A stretch of DNA of 64,000 nt from LLD-282 sp964395835. Its GTDB lineage: Bacteria > Pseudomonadota > Gammaproteobacteria > Berkiellales > Berkiellaceae. This document shows positions 34,226 to 43,818 of this stretch, one piece after another. The DNA is taken from NCBI GenBank assembly GCA_964395835.1, contig CAYNBJ010000002.1, positions 140,473 to 204,472 of the forward strand. The letters run 5' to 3'. A program made the position numbers and the translations under genes. A model generated the notes under the pieces. It searched no databases. It saw only the letters and a list, made by a program, of their open reading frames with translations, and was not told where the DNA came from. The number at the start of each line of letters is the position of its first letter. Position 1 is the first letter of the stretch.

Positions 34226-37011
34226 TGTGCAGATTCTCCGTTTTTTGAACCAGCAAGCGCTTCATAGCTTTGAATAGCGGCTTTAAGGGCAGCGTGAAAA
34301 TCCTGTAGTTTTAAACGATCTTTTTCTAAGACTTTTTGTGGAGCGTTCTTTAAAAAAGATTGATCGTTCAATCTGATTTCTAATGGTTCGATTTGATTTT
34401 TAATTCTTTTGATTTCTAAAGAAAGACGCTCTTTTTGTTCTTCTAAGTCTTTTTTGGGAACGGATAAAAAGTAAGAAAATGATCCATCTACACCTTCTAG
34501 TAAAGCCATATCAGGATGATGGTCATCCTGTTCTGCATAAATTTCCAAGTCAATTTTCGCCATATGTTTCAAAATTGAACGATATTGCGAAAAATTTAAA
34601 AAGGTCTCCTTGGTAGTCAGGCATCTATATGATTCTTTTGGGGATAAATTCATTTTTGAACGCAGAGTTCTTAAAGAGCTGAGAAATTTGAAGAAGCTAC
34701 TCATTACCGAAGAGAGGTGCTCATCGGATTCTGTTAAAGATGGAACTGCATGAAAGATGCAAGGCATTTTTTGTCTTGCAAGAACAGAATACGTATCGTT
34801 TGGTGAGAGTGTTTGGTGAATAATCCAGCTTAATTCTTCAGTGATAAAAGGAATCACTGGGTGCAGTAAAAATACCAGTCCTTTAATAACCTGACAAAGA
34901 ACCACTGCGCTTTCAGTTTCAAAATCAGGATCTTTAATCAGCACCTTAATTGTTTCAATATAATGATCGCATATTTGATCCCACATTGTTTCAACAAGTG
35001 TTTTGATGTAAAGATCGAAACGGTATTCTTCAAGATGTTTGTCAGATAATTTTTTGCAATTGTTCAGCACCTGCATAGCCCATTGATTTACTGGATGTTT
35101 AGGTGATGCGATTACAGGAGCATCTTGCATATACGGAAGTGCAAATTTCACGAGATTCCATAATTTATGGCAAGTTTGTTGTTCTATTTTGATTGCATCA
35201 ATATCAAATCGCAGAAATCTTCCAGGAGATGCTTGGCGAGCAAATGTCATGCGTAAGGCATCTACACCAAAAGACGGAAAACCGTCGGGGTAATCTTTTT
35301 GAGTTTGCTTGGCAATTTGCACAGCTTTTTCCGGTTGCATCAATCCTGATGTGCGTTTTCCTATTAAATCTTCAAGGGATATGCCATCAATAAGGTCAAT
35401 AGGATCGATCACATTTCCTTTTGATTTGGACATTTTCTGACCTTGCGCATCTTGAATAATACCATGTAGATAAACGTGGTGAAATGGCACTTTCTTTGTA
35501 AAGTACAAAGAAAACATAATCATGCGCGCCACCCAAAAGAAAATAATATCAAATCCACTCACAAGTGTATTGTTCGGGAAAAAGGGATGCTTTTCCGGAT
35601 CGAATGTTTGTGATGGCCAACCTAGAGTGGCGAATGGCCAGAGAGCTGAAGAAAACCAAGTATCTAAAACATCAGGATCTTGTTTTAACTCAGTGAAACT
35701 ATCTATGTTGTAAAAGTCTCTGACTTCAGATTCACTGCTTCCACAGTATAAATTTCCTTGTTGATCGCTCCAAACAGGAATGCGATGTCCCCATATGAGT
35801 TGCCTCGATATACACCAATCTTGAATGTCACTCAGCCATTGTTCGTATTGTATTCCCCATGATTCAGGGACAAAAACAAATTCTTTATTATAAAATGCTT
35901 GAAGAGCTCTTTGGGCTAATGGTTTCATAGAAATGTACCATTGATCTGTGAGATAAGGCTCTATTCTTTCACCTGTTCTAGAACAGTAAGGGAGAGAGGA
36001 AAGATGTTTTGTTATTCCTTTGAAATGTCCGCCTTCTGTGAGTGCGTCTACTACATGTTGTCGTGCTGCGATACGATCCAGACCACTGAAATGATAGGCT
36101 TGCTCGTTTAATGTTCCATCCGAATTGAGAATATTAATCAGTTCTAATCCGTGAGATTGAGCAATTTCAAAATCAAAAAAATCATGTGCCGGCGTGATTT
36201 TTACTGCTCCTGATCCAAAAGACGTATCGATTCTTGGATCTGCAATCAGCGGAATTTCCCGATTTAAGATGCTCAGAGTGAATGATTTTCCTATAAGGTG
36301 CTGGTATCGATGATCGTCTGGGTGAACCGCAATCGCGACATCTCCAAAAACTGTTTCTGGGCGAGTTGTTTGTACTTCGATAGAAATACTGGGGTTTTCG
36401 CTATTTTTATATTCTATAGAATAGAGAAAGCCTTCTTTTTCGATATGGTCCACTTCTAAATCTGAAACAGCTGATTGAAGTTTGCAATCCCAATTGACAA
36501 GTCGTTTTTTCTTATAAATTAATCCATCTCTATATAAAGTGACAAAAGCATGAGTTACCGCTTGAGTATACTCTGTATCAAGTGTAAATCGCTCTTTTGA
36601 CCAATCCATAAAAGTCCCAAGTCTTTTGAGTTGAGAAAGAATTTTTCCGCCAGATTCTTCTTTCCACTGCCATATTGCATCGAGCCTTTGTTCGCGAGAC
36701 AAGTGGTTTAGGTCTGCTCCTTGAGATTCTAAAAGTCTATCAACAACCATTTGAGTTGCAATACCTGCATGATCTGTTCCAACTTGCCATAATACCCGAT
36801 ACTCATTCTGTGCTTTCGAACGGACTAAAATATCCATCAAAGTATCTTGAAAGGCATGTCCCATATGAAGAGAGCCAGTGACATTAGGAGGAGGAAGCAT
36901 AAGACAAAAAGTATATTCTTTAGACCCAAGTTCAGAAGAGAAAACATTATTTTTTTGCCAATATTGATACCAAAATTCTTCTCGTGACCGGTGTTCAAAT
37001 GATTTTTCCAT
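34222..37011 (-). CDS. valS: valyl-tRNA synthetase
   Basis: The product has 929 residues, full length. It charges tRNA-Val. The class I motifs are HIGH-type PPPNVTGSLHMGH (40-52) and KMSKSKGNV near residue 525. The editing domain lies between them (TTRPETVFGDVA) with the DWCISRQLIWGHRIPVW block. A C-terminal coiled coil (about 860-925) typical of ValS closes the chain. It precedes yheS with a 4-bp overlap. An inverted repeat at 37086-37112 lies upstream, but I see no known leader regulation. Confidence 0.97.
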   Translation of the reverse strand: MEKSFEHRSREEFWYQYWQKNNVFSSELGSKEYTFCLMLPPPNVTGSLHMGHAFQDTLMDILVRSKAQNEYRVLWQVGTDHAGIATQMVVDRLLESQGADLNHLSREQRLDAIWQWKEESGGKILSQLKRLGTFMDWSKERFTLDTEYTQAVTHAFVTLYRDGLIYKKKRLVNWDCKLQSAVSDLEVDHIEKEGFLYSIEYKNSENPSISIEVQTTRPETVFGDVAIAVHPDDHRYQHLIGKSFTLSILNREIPLIADPRIDTSFGSGAVKITPAHDFFDFEIAQSHGLELINILNSDGTLNEQAYHFSGLDRIAARQHVVDALTEGGHFKGITKHLSSLPYCSRTGERIEPYLTDQWYISMKPLAQRALQAFYNKEFVFVPESWGIQYEQWLSDIQDWCISRQLIWGHRIPVWSDQQGNLYCGSSESEVRDFYNIDSFTELKQDPDVLDTWFSSALWPFATLGWPSQTFDPEKHPFFPNNTLVSGFDIIFFWVARMIMFSLYFTKKVPFHHVYLHGIIQDAQGQKMSKSKGNVIDPIDLIDGISLEDLIGKRTSGLMQPEKAVQIAKQTQKDYPDGFPSFGVDALRMTFARQASPGRFLRFDIDAIKIEQQTCHKLWNLVKFALPYMQDAPVIASPKHPVNQWAMQVLNNCKKLSDKHLEEYRFDLYIKTLVETMWDQICDHYIETIKVLIKDPDFETESAVVLCQVIKGLVFLLHPVIPFITEELSWIIHQTLSPNDTYSVLARQKMPCIFHAVPSLTESDEHLSSVMSSFFKFLSSLRTLRSKMNLSPKESYRCLTTKETFLNFSQYRSILKHMAKIDLEIYAEQDDHHPDMALLEGVDGSFSYFLSVPKKDLEEQKERLSLEIKRIKNQIEPLEIRLNDQSFLKNAPQKVLEKDRLKLQDFHAALKAAIQSYEALAGSKNGESAQ

Positions 37012-37085
37012 GTTGTTTTTTAAGGCGGATAATAAAGATATGTCTATATCTTATCACAGAGTCGAAACTTTTTAGCACACAGGCT

Positions 37086-37112
37086 CGGAATATATTCTAT
37101 TTTTATATTCCG
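37086..37112. other. inverted repeat between nitroreductase and valS
   Basis: A perfect 9-bp inverted repeat (CGGAATATA / TATATTCCG) with a 9-base loop lies about 75 bp before the valS start. No T-run follows on either strand, so a standard terminator is unlikely. It could be an operator or part of the valS leader. Confidence 0.35.
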
Positions 37113-37191
37113 GCCTATATATTTTATGTGCATTTCCGATCTTGCGCGATGATAAATGAGTTATATCTGATTTATCAAGACTCAAAGTGGG

Positions 37192-37821
37192 TTATATGTA
37201 AATGACAAAATCTTTAAGTTTTTTTCTACTTTTTGATTTTTTTTGCATCAAATCATTCTGATCTCTTTGACCAAGTGCAATTAACAAGGATGTTCGATAT
37301 TTTTTTTGTTCTGGAACTGTCAAAAGAGCATCTATTCCATCAGGTTGAAACCCCTCCATAGGACAGGTATCGATATGATCAATCGCTGCATGCAAAAGCA
37401 TAGCTCCTGAAGCAAGGTAGAGTTGTTTTTGAGCCCACGATAAATGATCATCCATCATACTGAGTGCTCCTTTGATCATTTTTTCAAATTCTATAAAATG
37501 ATCTCTAGGTTCCTCTCTATCACGTGCAATCTGTGAGATGTATTGTTCAATATCAGTGTCTTCAATGTTGATAAGAGATTGGCCTATCAGCAAAACAGAG
37601 CAATCCTTAATTTGCGGCTGATTGTAACAAACCGGACTGAGCTGTTCTTTAACCCTTTGATCTGTGACTGCAATAAATCTGTATGGTTGTAAGCCATAAG
37701 AAGACGGCATCAAACGAGCGGTCTCCAGTAACTGCTCGAGTTGCTCGGTATCTATACGAGCGGTTTTTGAAAATTTTTTTGTGGCGTAGCGGAATTTTAA
37801 AGCATTTTCTATGAGCTGCAT
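37192..37821 (-). CDS. NAD(P)H-dependent nitroreductase family flavoprotein
   Basis: The product has 209 residues. The N-terminal RYATKKF motif (FMN phosphate contact), SSYGLQPYRFI (about 40-50) and the C-terminal block LLHAAIDHIDTCPMEGFQP place it in the NfsB/YfkO-like nitroreductase family. Members are dimeric FMN enzymes that reduce nitro compounds, quinones or dihydropteridines. The physiological substrate cannot be read from sequence. It stands alone between valS and the rluD-ttcA pair, all on the same strand. The C-terminal 20 residues are very basic (KKSKSRKKLK), longer than in most relatives. Confidence 0.88.
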   Translation of the reverse strand: MQLIENALKFRYATKKFSKTARIDTEQLEQLLETARLMPSSYGLQPYRFIAVTDQRVKEQLSPVCYNQPQIKDCSVLLIGQSLINIEDTDIEQYISQIARDREEPRDHFIEFEKMIKGALSMMDDHLSWAQKQLYLASGAMLLHAAIDHIDTCPMEGFQPDGIDALLTVPEQKKYRTSLLIALGQRDQNDLMQKKSKSRKKLKDFVIYI

Positions 37822-37984
37822 AAAGAATTACCAGACGGTTCTTAAGTTTTTATACTAAACTACTTTTTCTGAAAGTATGGTATTTAGCATCAATTATGAA
37901 CATCTCGACAATTTTTAGTTTGGGATATTTTATCCCTCTATTACAGATAGGCGCTTCAACAAGCGCATAGAATGAAAGGGATTA

Positions 37985-38920
37985 TCAAATTTTCTCTAAG
38001 CTTAAAATGAGTTCTTGAATATCTTGTGGGACAGGGCATTCAAAGGATAAGAGCTCATCAGGCTTTTCGGGGTTGTTAAAAGCTAATTTTTGTGCGTGTA
38101 AAGACTGTCGAGAAAAAAGTTTTTTTGCGACAGGATGCTGAGAATACAGTTGTTCGCCGATCAGGGGATGGCCAATAGATTCCAAGTGCACGCGAATCTG
38201 ATGAGTTCGTCCAGTATGCAAACGACAGACAATTTCGGTGCAATTTTTGAAATAAGAGAGAATTTCGATATCCGTAATCGCTTTTTTAGAACCTATCGTT
38301 TCTATAGGAGAGGATCGCTTTTTAAGGAAATTTTTTTTGTCACGAGATAAGAAGCTTTCAATTCGTTGGTTTTTTGCAACGCGTCCCCAAACAATAGCTC
38401 TGTATTCTCTTTTAATTGATCGAGCGAGCATCAATTGTGACAAAAAATGATAACCATTTTGTGTCAGTGCAATCACCATTAATCCCGAGGTGTCTTTGTC
38501 CAACCTATGAATAAGGCCCCAGTTTGGTAAAGTCATGCATTGGGGGTGGCTATGTGCCAAAGCATGAACAATCGTATTGGCATATACACCATTGCCTGGA
38601 TGCACAACCCAGCCGGGGGTTTTATTTATCACAATAAAATCCTTTCCTTGAAAGACGATTGGCAGGGGCTTATTTTCTGGAATAATTTCTTCTGAAAAGA
38701 GAGTATTCTTATCGTGCTCCAGAAGTTCCTCTTCTTTAATCGTAATTTTATCAGTTTCTTTGAGACGATACTTCGGAGGGATTTGCATTCCATTGACCAC
38801 AATAAAACCAAGTTCAATTTGTGTGCACCAGTAAGAGCGAGAGCGTTCAGTTAAGATGGAGGCGAGATAAGCGTCAATTCGCTTTCCGACGGCTTCAGGT
38901 GTCAAATTTAAAAATTTCAT
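37985..38920 (-). CDS. rluD: 23S rRNA pseudouridine synthase, RluD family
   Basis: The product has 311 residues. It has an N-terminal S4 RNA-binding domain (about 12-65) and a pseudouridine synthase domain with catalytic D141 in HRLDKDTSGLMV and the C-terminal RTHQIRVHLESIGHPLIGE block. RluD modifies helix 69 of 23S rRNA; assignment to RluD rather than RluC or another relative is by overall pattern and could be wrong. The frame opens at 39010, but ATG 38920 is chosen: GAAGAA lies upstream, it matches the usual RluD N-terminus, and it overlaps ttcA by only 26 bp. Confidence 0.9.
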   Translation of the reverse strand: MKFLNLTPEAVGKRIDAYLASILTERSRSYWCTQIELGFIVVNGMQIPPKYRLKETDKITIKEEELLEHDKNTLFSEEIIPENKPLPIVFQGKDFIVINKTPGWVVHPGNGVYANTIVHALAHSHPQCMTLPNWGLIHRLDKDTSGLMVIALTQNGYHFLSQLMLARSIKREYRAIVWGRVAKNQRIESFLSRDKKNFLKKRSSPIETIGSKKAITDIEILSYFKNCTEIVCRLHTGRTHQIRVHLESIGHPLIGEQLYSQHPVAKKLFSRQSLHAQKLAFNNPEKPDELLSFECPVPQDIQELILSLEKI

Positions 38921-39782
38921 CGAATTCTTCTTTTTCTTCTTTTGTGTGTGATAAGGATGATTGTTCTTCTGGCGTGCAAAAAGACAGAGCCTGTAGTGAT
39001 CTAAAATCAAAAAGATTTTTGTCCATGAGGTGTCTGGCAGAAATATTGCTCAGTGCATGGAGGATATTACTGGGAATTTTGGGATTATGTTTTGCTAGGT
39101 TGTGAATCAAGTTTTTAATAGACTGCCGTTCAAGGTTGGATTGAGAGCCGCAGAGTGAACAAGGAATAATAGGAAACTCTTGCTCTTGAGCAAATAGCTT
39201 GAGATCATCTTCTTGAACATAACAAAGAGGGCGGAGTAAGATGACGTCTCCTTTTTCATTAAGCAGCTTGGGCGGCATGGAAGAGATTGAGCCCTTGTAA
39301 AAAACAGACATGAGTAAAGATGTGATTAAATCATCCCTATGGTGTCCAAGGGCAATTTTATTGAAACCATTCGAGCGAGCGTATTCATACAGAATGCCGC
39401 GTCTTAGACGTGAGCAAAGAGAACAATAAGTTTGATTTTCAGGAATCTTGTCTTGAACAATTTTGTAAGTATTGCGATATAAAATTTCAAAAGATATTCC
39501 CATCGCTGTCAATCGTTGTTCTAGGGCGGAAGAATTAAATCCTGGTTGTCCCTGATCGAGCGTGAGCACATGGATGGAGATATCGATGATGCGCATCTTT
39601 CGCATGCGATCTAAGGCCCATACTAATCCCCATGAATCTTTTCCGCCTGAAAGGCAAACGAGAATACGATCGTTTTTTTCAAACAAATGAAAGTGACGAT
39701 TTGCTTGCTTGATATAGTGAATGATTTTTTCACCTAATCTACTTTTACTAAGAGACACTGGATATGGATTCAAAAAAAACAT
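38895..39782 (-). CDS. ttcA: tRNA 2-thiocytidine biosynthesis protein TtcA
   Basis: The product has 295 residues. TtcA uses ATP and an Fe-S cluster to thiolate cytidine 32 of certain tRNAs. The PP-loop SGGKDS (45-50) and both CxxC pairs are present (C120/C123 in TYCSLCSRLRRG, C208/C211 in IPCSLCGSQSNLER). The ALGHHRDD and MPPKLL blocks are also characteristic. A TATAAT sequence touches the ATG, so the promoter may sit very close or the start may be slightly further in. It forms a pair with the downstream rluD. Confidence 0.94.
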   Translation of the reverse strand: MFFLNPYPVSLSKSRLGEKIIHYIKQANRHFHLFEKNDRILVCLSGGKDSWGLVWALDRMRKMRIIDISIHVLTLDQGQPGFNSSALEQRLTAMGISFEILYRNTYKIVQDKIPENQTYCSLCSRLRRGILYEYARSNGFNKIALGHHRDDLITSLLMSVFYKGSISSMPPKLLNEKGDVILLRPLCYVQEDDLKLFAQEQEFPIIPCSLCGSQSNLERQSIKNLIHNLAKHNPKIPSNILHALSNISARHLMDKNLFDFRSLQALSFCTPEEQSSLSHTKEEKEEFDEIFKFDT

Positions 39783-39954
39783 ATTATATCATGCTCTTCA
39801 TTTATGAAAAAGCTCAAAACGTAAATCAGAGCTCATTTGAAATCATTATCACTTTGTTAACACGAGTCTCTGTATATGTGTATCGACTGAGAAATCAATA
39901 TGATTCTTTTGATTCACGATATATTTGCGTTTTTGATGCGCATGTGTTTTTTTA

Positions 39955-40684
39955 ATGGACTCTATTGAAGCGTATAAATTGATCGGTATAAAGATTGAAT
40001 GCATTGAGAGTGCTTCAGCTGCCTAGTAGGTCATTTGAAGCATGACATGAAGGATACAGAGCTTGATTGCGTTTCGTGTAGAATTTCATTGTAACGCTAT
40101 CAATATGTGTGACAGTTGAGATGTGTAAGGCAATCTTTTTATACGGTTATATGTTAGAGCATAAGATCTTTTAAATCTTTCTTATGATTATGGCGAGCTG
40201 ATCATGAATACAGCTGACTTATCCGTTGATATCATTTAGGGATGTGCCAAACGATATAAAAGTAGCTTTCAGTTAGAAGTGACGAAATATCTTTCCATGT
40301 ATTAAAAGATAGATACGGGAGGGGGGGTGATTCTCTTTTACTTTTTCGAGAGCATCCATATGAGAAATACGCTCTCGATGACGTTATTGCTAAGACGCCC
40401 AGCTAGTTCTGCATAGAAATGTAGGCTTGTCAATCTGGTGTCTGCATGACCTGAAACAATGAATGTTATTATTTGAGATGATTTTAAACTGTGGCAAAAA
40501 GAATCTTGTATCGAGCATGCAACATACTTTAAATAAAAGATCTCATATGCTCATTGAGTTGGATATTCGGGACACAGTTGACTGGCTCATTTGGGACGTT
40601 ATACAAGTCCAGAATATCTCACCTGGCCAATACCAAAAGATTGTAAAAAACAGAATCTTTAATATTGTGTGTGCGAAAAGTTGA
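39955..40684 (+). pseudogene. possible remnant of a decayed gene
   Basis: No intact gene lies between ttcA and rlmI (39783-40730). On the plus strand, protein-like pieces with premature stops follow each other: MDSIEAYKLIGIKIECIES from 39955, a continuation after a TAG, a piece near 40204 (NTADLSVDII, stop, GCAKRYKSSFQLEVTKYLSMY), and a 73-codon open stretch 40463-40684 (LIELDIRDTVDWLIWDVIQV). I do not recognise the family. A TCGAGAGC/GCTCTCGA inverted repeat lies at 40346-40378. The pieces could also be chance, so confidence is low. Confidence 0.3.
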
Positions 40685-40730
40685 CGAACAACTATGAGCA
40701 CTTTGTCATCAAAACAGATTCTGTCTAGTT

Positions 40731-41915
40731 CTATGAATTGACCTGTACAATTACTCCTTTCAGATAGCGCATTTCTAGGCAAAAAGGATCGATAGGGTGA
40801 TCAGATCCCAGGCCAAGTGTTTTAATGATGCGTAATTTTCGCTGTGATTTAAACGCAGCCTGTTGCAATAATCCATCAATTTCCGATAGTGATAAAAGAA
40901 ACGAGCATGAAGTAAAGCATAGTAGCCCACCATTTTTTATTGCTTGCAAAGAGAGAACCAAAGCTTTCAGATACCCTGCCAATCCGCTTTGGAGGCTTTT
41001 TTTCCCTTTAATAAACGCAGGTGGATCCAGGACAATACAATCAATCGAATAGGGCAACTGTGCATTTAAAAAATCAAAAAGATCGCTTTTAACCCATTGG
41101 ATTTTATGAGATAACCCATTAAGAGCAGCATTTTTTTGAGCTATTTCTAAAGCGGAATAAGAAATATCTACGGCAACGACTTCCTTAGCTCCGTAAGCAG
41201 CCATGTATAAGGCAAAACTTCCAGTATGTGTACAAAGATCGAGGCATTTCATATCAGGTGTGATGAGTTGGGCGATTGTTTGTCTATTATCTCTTTGATC
41301 ATAAAACCAACCGGTTTTTTGTCCATGAAGAAAGTTGGCATAAAAAGAGATCGGGCCCTCTTGGCATAAGCTTAAATCCTCAAGAGGTTTACCAACAATT
41401 TCAGGCTCGTTCTGAGAAATATTTTCTAGCACTCTGGAACCTGAATCTCTTCTTATAACCCATGTTTGAATTTCAGGAAAGCCTTTTTTGAATGCCTCTA
41501 TCCATATCGGATACAGAAGATCCATCCCAGCTGAATTGATTTCAACCACTGCAACAGATAAATATCGATCTATTACAAGACCAGGTAGCTCATCTGACTC
41601 TCCGTAAATCCATCGATAATAGCCGCCTGGATAATATCTTTCTCTGTGCTCTAGTGCTATAACAGCTTTTTCATAAAACCATTCCTGTGAAATAGGTGTT
41701 TCTATATCGCGTGTTAAAACTCTTAGTGAAATGAGGGCATTTTTGTTATACGTCGCAAATCCTTTTATTTTTCGATCTGTTGTTTGATAAATCACTATGG
41801 CCTTCTGCGACTCGAGATTATCGGGTTTTTCTAAGATTTCATTTGAATAGATCCAAGGACTACCCTGTGCGAGGCGAGGTGATTTTTTAACTGTAATAAC
41901 AGGAATATGCGACAT
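40731..41915 (-). CDS. rlmI: 23S rRNA (cytosine-5) methyltransferase, RlmI family
   Basis: The product has 394 residues. The N-terminal PUA-like domain (about 1-70, GSPWIYSNEI) and the C-terminal SAM-binding domain are typical. The latter has motif I LDLCTHTGSFALYMAAYGA (about 229-247) and catalytic-loop motif VLDPPAFIKGKKS (about 296-308). RlmI methylates C1962 of 23S rRNA; related paralogues have other targets, so the exact position is inferred. It is the last gene of the pepA-lptF-lptG-rlmI series, 23 bp after lptG. Confidence 0.9.
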   Translation of the reverse strand: MSHIPVITVKKSPRLAQGSPWIYSNEILEKPDNLESQKAIVIYQTTDRKIKGFATYNKNALISLRVLTRDIETPISQEWFYEKAVIALEHRERYYPGGYYRWIYGESDELPGLVIDRYLSVAVVEINSAGMDLLYPIWIEAFKKGFPEIQTWVIRRDSGSRVLENISQNEPEIVGKPLEDLSLCQEGPISFYANFLHGQKTGWFYDQRDNRQTIAQLITPDMKCLDLCTHTGSFALYMAAYGAKEVVAVDISYSALEIAQKNAALNGLSHKIQWVKSDLFDFLNAQLPYSIDCIVLDPPAFIKGKKSLQSGLAGYLKALVLSLQAIKNGGLLCFTSCSFLLSLSEIDGLLQQAAFKSQRKLRIIKTLGLGSDHPIDPFCLEMRYLKGVIVQVNS

Positions 41916-41938
41916 GATTCAATTGATGCGGATAAAAA

Positions 41939-42877
41939 CTAGGCTAGTTTACCATAGTTTTTTGATAAATACAGAATTGTTAACCATCCTGTGAGATATG
42001 CGAATAAGACTGAATTGATTGATATAGAGACGGAAAGGAGAGGAAAGACTTTTAGAGTCCAATATAAAAAAAGACCTTGTAAAAATCTAAGAAAAAGGTT
42101 TTTTTGAGATGATTTTTTCTTGGCGCTCATTGGTAAATTTTGTCGATCACTTTCTATAAAGAACCAACATGAAAAAAATGAGCTCATAAAACACAGATCT
42201 CTCATGCAAGAAGCGATAAGTTTTTTTTGATCGCTAGGTGCAAAATGATGTCTTAGATAATATATTTTTTCATCTAAGCTCATATTATCTACACCAGCTG
42301 CTGCAGCTTGCGTATATTCTTTCCAAATCTCGATCACTTTTTGATAGGATTCCTGCGGAATCGTTTCGAAAGTTGACAGATTTATCAGATGCACTTGTGA
42401 GCCATTTTCGTGTAATACAGTGTTTGGGTCTAGTAAAAATAAATGATTCGCATTTGAGTCTTTCAAAAAAGAGGTTTTTTGAGCCTTTTCTGTTTTTAAA
42501 TTTCGCACCAGAGGCTTGATGGCATACTGAGTCATTAAAGAAACAGATAAAGACATAATCCCACAAATCATAGCAAAACGTACCCAACGACGCTGAGTCA
42601 TGCCATCTAAAAGTGCCCTTAGAAAATACCCTTGTTGTTTCCAGCGATCGTGCACTAAACACCCTGAAACAAAAATAATGAGCGGAATAATATCAAGCAC
42701 ATTACTGACAGAATCGATAAAATTGAATAACACACAATCAAAATGAGTATAGAATTGATTTGTATATTTAATATCCCGTACCCACTGAAAAAAAAACTGC
42801 AAACCTCCTAAAAGAATCACATTTTCTAGCAACCTGGAGGAGTGCTCTTTTAGCCAAAGCTGTTCAATATGTGTCAT
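41939..42877 (-). CDS. lptG: LPS export permease LptG (divergent, short)
   Basis: The product has 312 residues, against about 360 in the family. LptG and LptF form the membrane part of the LptBFG extractor, which pulls LPS out of the inner membrane. The topology fits: helices at about 45-70 and 95-120, a periplasmic domain at about 125-225 (HLINLSTFETIPQESYQKV) and C-terminal helices. Identity rests on that pattern and the pepA-lptF-lptG order, as sequence motifs are weak. The family's N-terminal helix is partly lost. It begins 8 bp after lptF ends. Confidence 0.75.
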   Translation of the reverse strand: MTHIEQLWLKEHSSRLLENVILLGGLQFFFQWVRDIKYTNQFYTHFDCVLFNFIDSVSNVLDIIPLIIFVSGCLVHDRWKQQGYFLRALLDGMTQRRWVRFAMICGIMSLSVSLMTQYAIKPLVRNLKTEKAQKTSFLKDSNANHLFLLDPNTVLHENGSQVHLINLSTFETIPQESYQKVIEIWKEYTQAAAAGVDNMSLDEKIYYLRHHFAPSDQKKLIASCMRDLCFMSSFFSCWFFIESDRQNLPMSAKKKSSQKNLFLRFLQGLFLYWTLKVFPLLSVSISINSVLFAYLTGWLTILYLSKNYGKLA

Positions 42878-42885
42878 AAAGTATC

Positions 42886-43818
42886 CTAAAAAACAAATCG
42901 TTTTGCCATAAAAAATAACCCGATTAAGTACAAAAGAAATAACAAAGAATATTGTGATATTTCATTTTTATGCACCAATGTTATCTTGGGTGTGTATTCC
43001 AACTTTCTGATAGGTAATAGAAAAAAAAACCATGGTTGCAACATAAGGCCTAATCGCCATAAAATTTGCCCTCTTTCTCTTCTATTAAAATGGCTAAATA
43101 TATCTAACAGGCTCCATGAGTCTGATTCATAAGATTTTTCTTTTTGATCAAGCAGACTCAATTTTAAGCTATCAAAACGTAAAAGATTGTTTGAGTCTTG
43201 TTCTTTTATTTCAGTGTTCTTTAAAAACAAAAAATTATTCGCAACTGTGGCATTTGCAGCGTTAATCATTCTCCAACCGTGTTCATCATAAGAGAGAATA
43301 TGCAGATTGTGAAAATTATTTTTTTCACCAAAAGGTTCAAATCGAATAGCTGTAGTTTGGTTTGTACAAAAAGATATGGGGTCCTGGTATCGCACTCTGG
43401 AGACAAAATGTAATGGAGAATCTGTCAAGGATGGACCCAGATCGCGGATGTACACATTAAAAACAAACAAAAAAAGAATATTGATTGATGTTAACCATGA
43501 TAGGCTACTACGTAAAATGCGTGATGTATTCGATTCATCCCACAGGTTAATAAGCAAGGGGAGAGATTCTTTTTTATCTTGCAATTCCCTTTTCATTAAG
43601 ATCCAAGAAAGCAAAAAAGACAAGTTGAATATAATCGGCAAAGACGAGGCGCCTTCTTTTATCATTAAAAGAAACAGATCCTTAAAACCAATTACAGGTG
43701 TCTCGATATTGTGTAAAATGGATACAATAGATTCGGTCAATATCCCTGCCGTAAATAGCAGGGATATTGAAAAAGCGCGATTTCTGAGTTTTTTTGCAAG
43801 ATATGAATGAAGAATCAT
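42886..43818 (-). CDS. lptF: LPS export permease LptF (divergent, short)
   Basis: The product has 310 residues, shorter than the usual 350-370. N-terminal helices (about 17-36 and 45-75), a helix near 105-123, a periplasmic beta-rich domain and two C-terminal helices match the YjgP/YjgQ (LptF/LptG) fold. The family-like segment ISLLFTAGILTESIVSIL and the loop after helix 2 fit an LptF N-terminus. It overlaps pepA by ATGA and is followed by lptG. The combined shortness of LptF and LptG suggests reductive evolution of the transporter. Confidence 0.75.
   Translation of the reverse strand: MILHSYLAKKLRNRAFSISLLFTAGILTESIVSILHNIETPVIGFKDLFLLMIKEGASSLPIIFNLSFLLSWILMKRELQDKKESLPLLINLWDESNTSRILRSSLSWLTSINILFLFVFNVYIRDLGPSLTDSPLHFVSRVRYQDPISFCTNQTTAIRFEPFGEKNNFHNLHILSYDEHGWRMINAANATVANNFLFLKNTEIKEQDSNNLLRFDSLKLSLLDQKEKSYESDSWSLLDIFSHFNRRERGQILWRLGLMLQPWFFFLLPIRKLEYTPKITLVHKNEISQYSLLFLLYLIGLFFMAKRFVF

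Noticed and set aside
40346..40378. 8-bp inverted repeat TCGAGAGC/GCTCTCGA as a terminator
   Set aside because: The T-run lies before, not after, the stem on the plus strand, and no U-tract follows on the minus strand.
40346..40480. Minus-strand stretch with GHADTRLT...FYAEL resembling the C-terminal box of a tyrosine recombinase
   Set aside because: Spacing from GH to Tyr is wrong, no HxLRHT box lies upstream, and the frame is short with no start. Probably chance.
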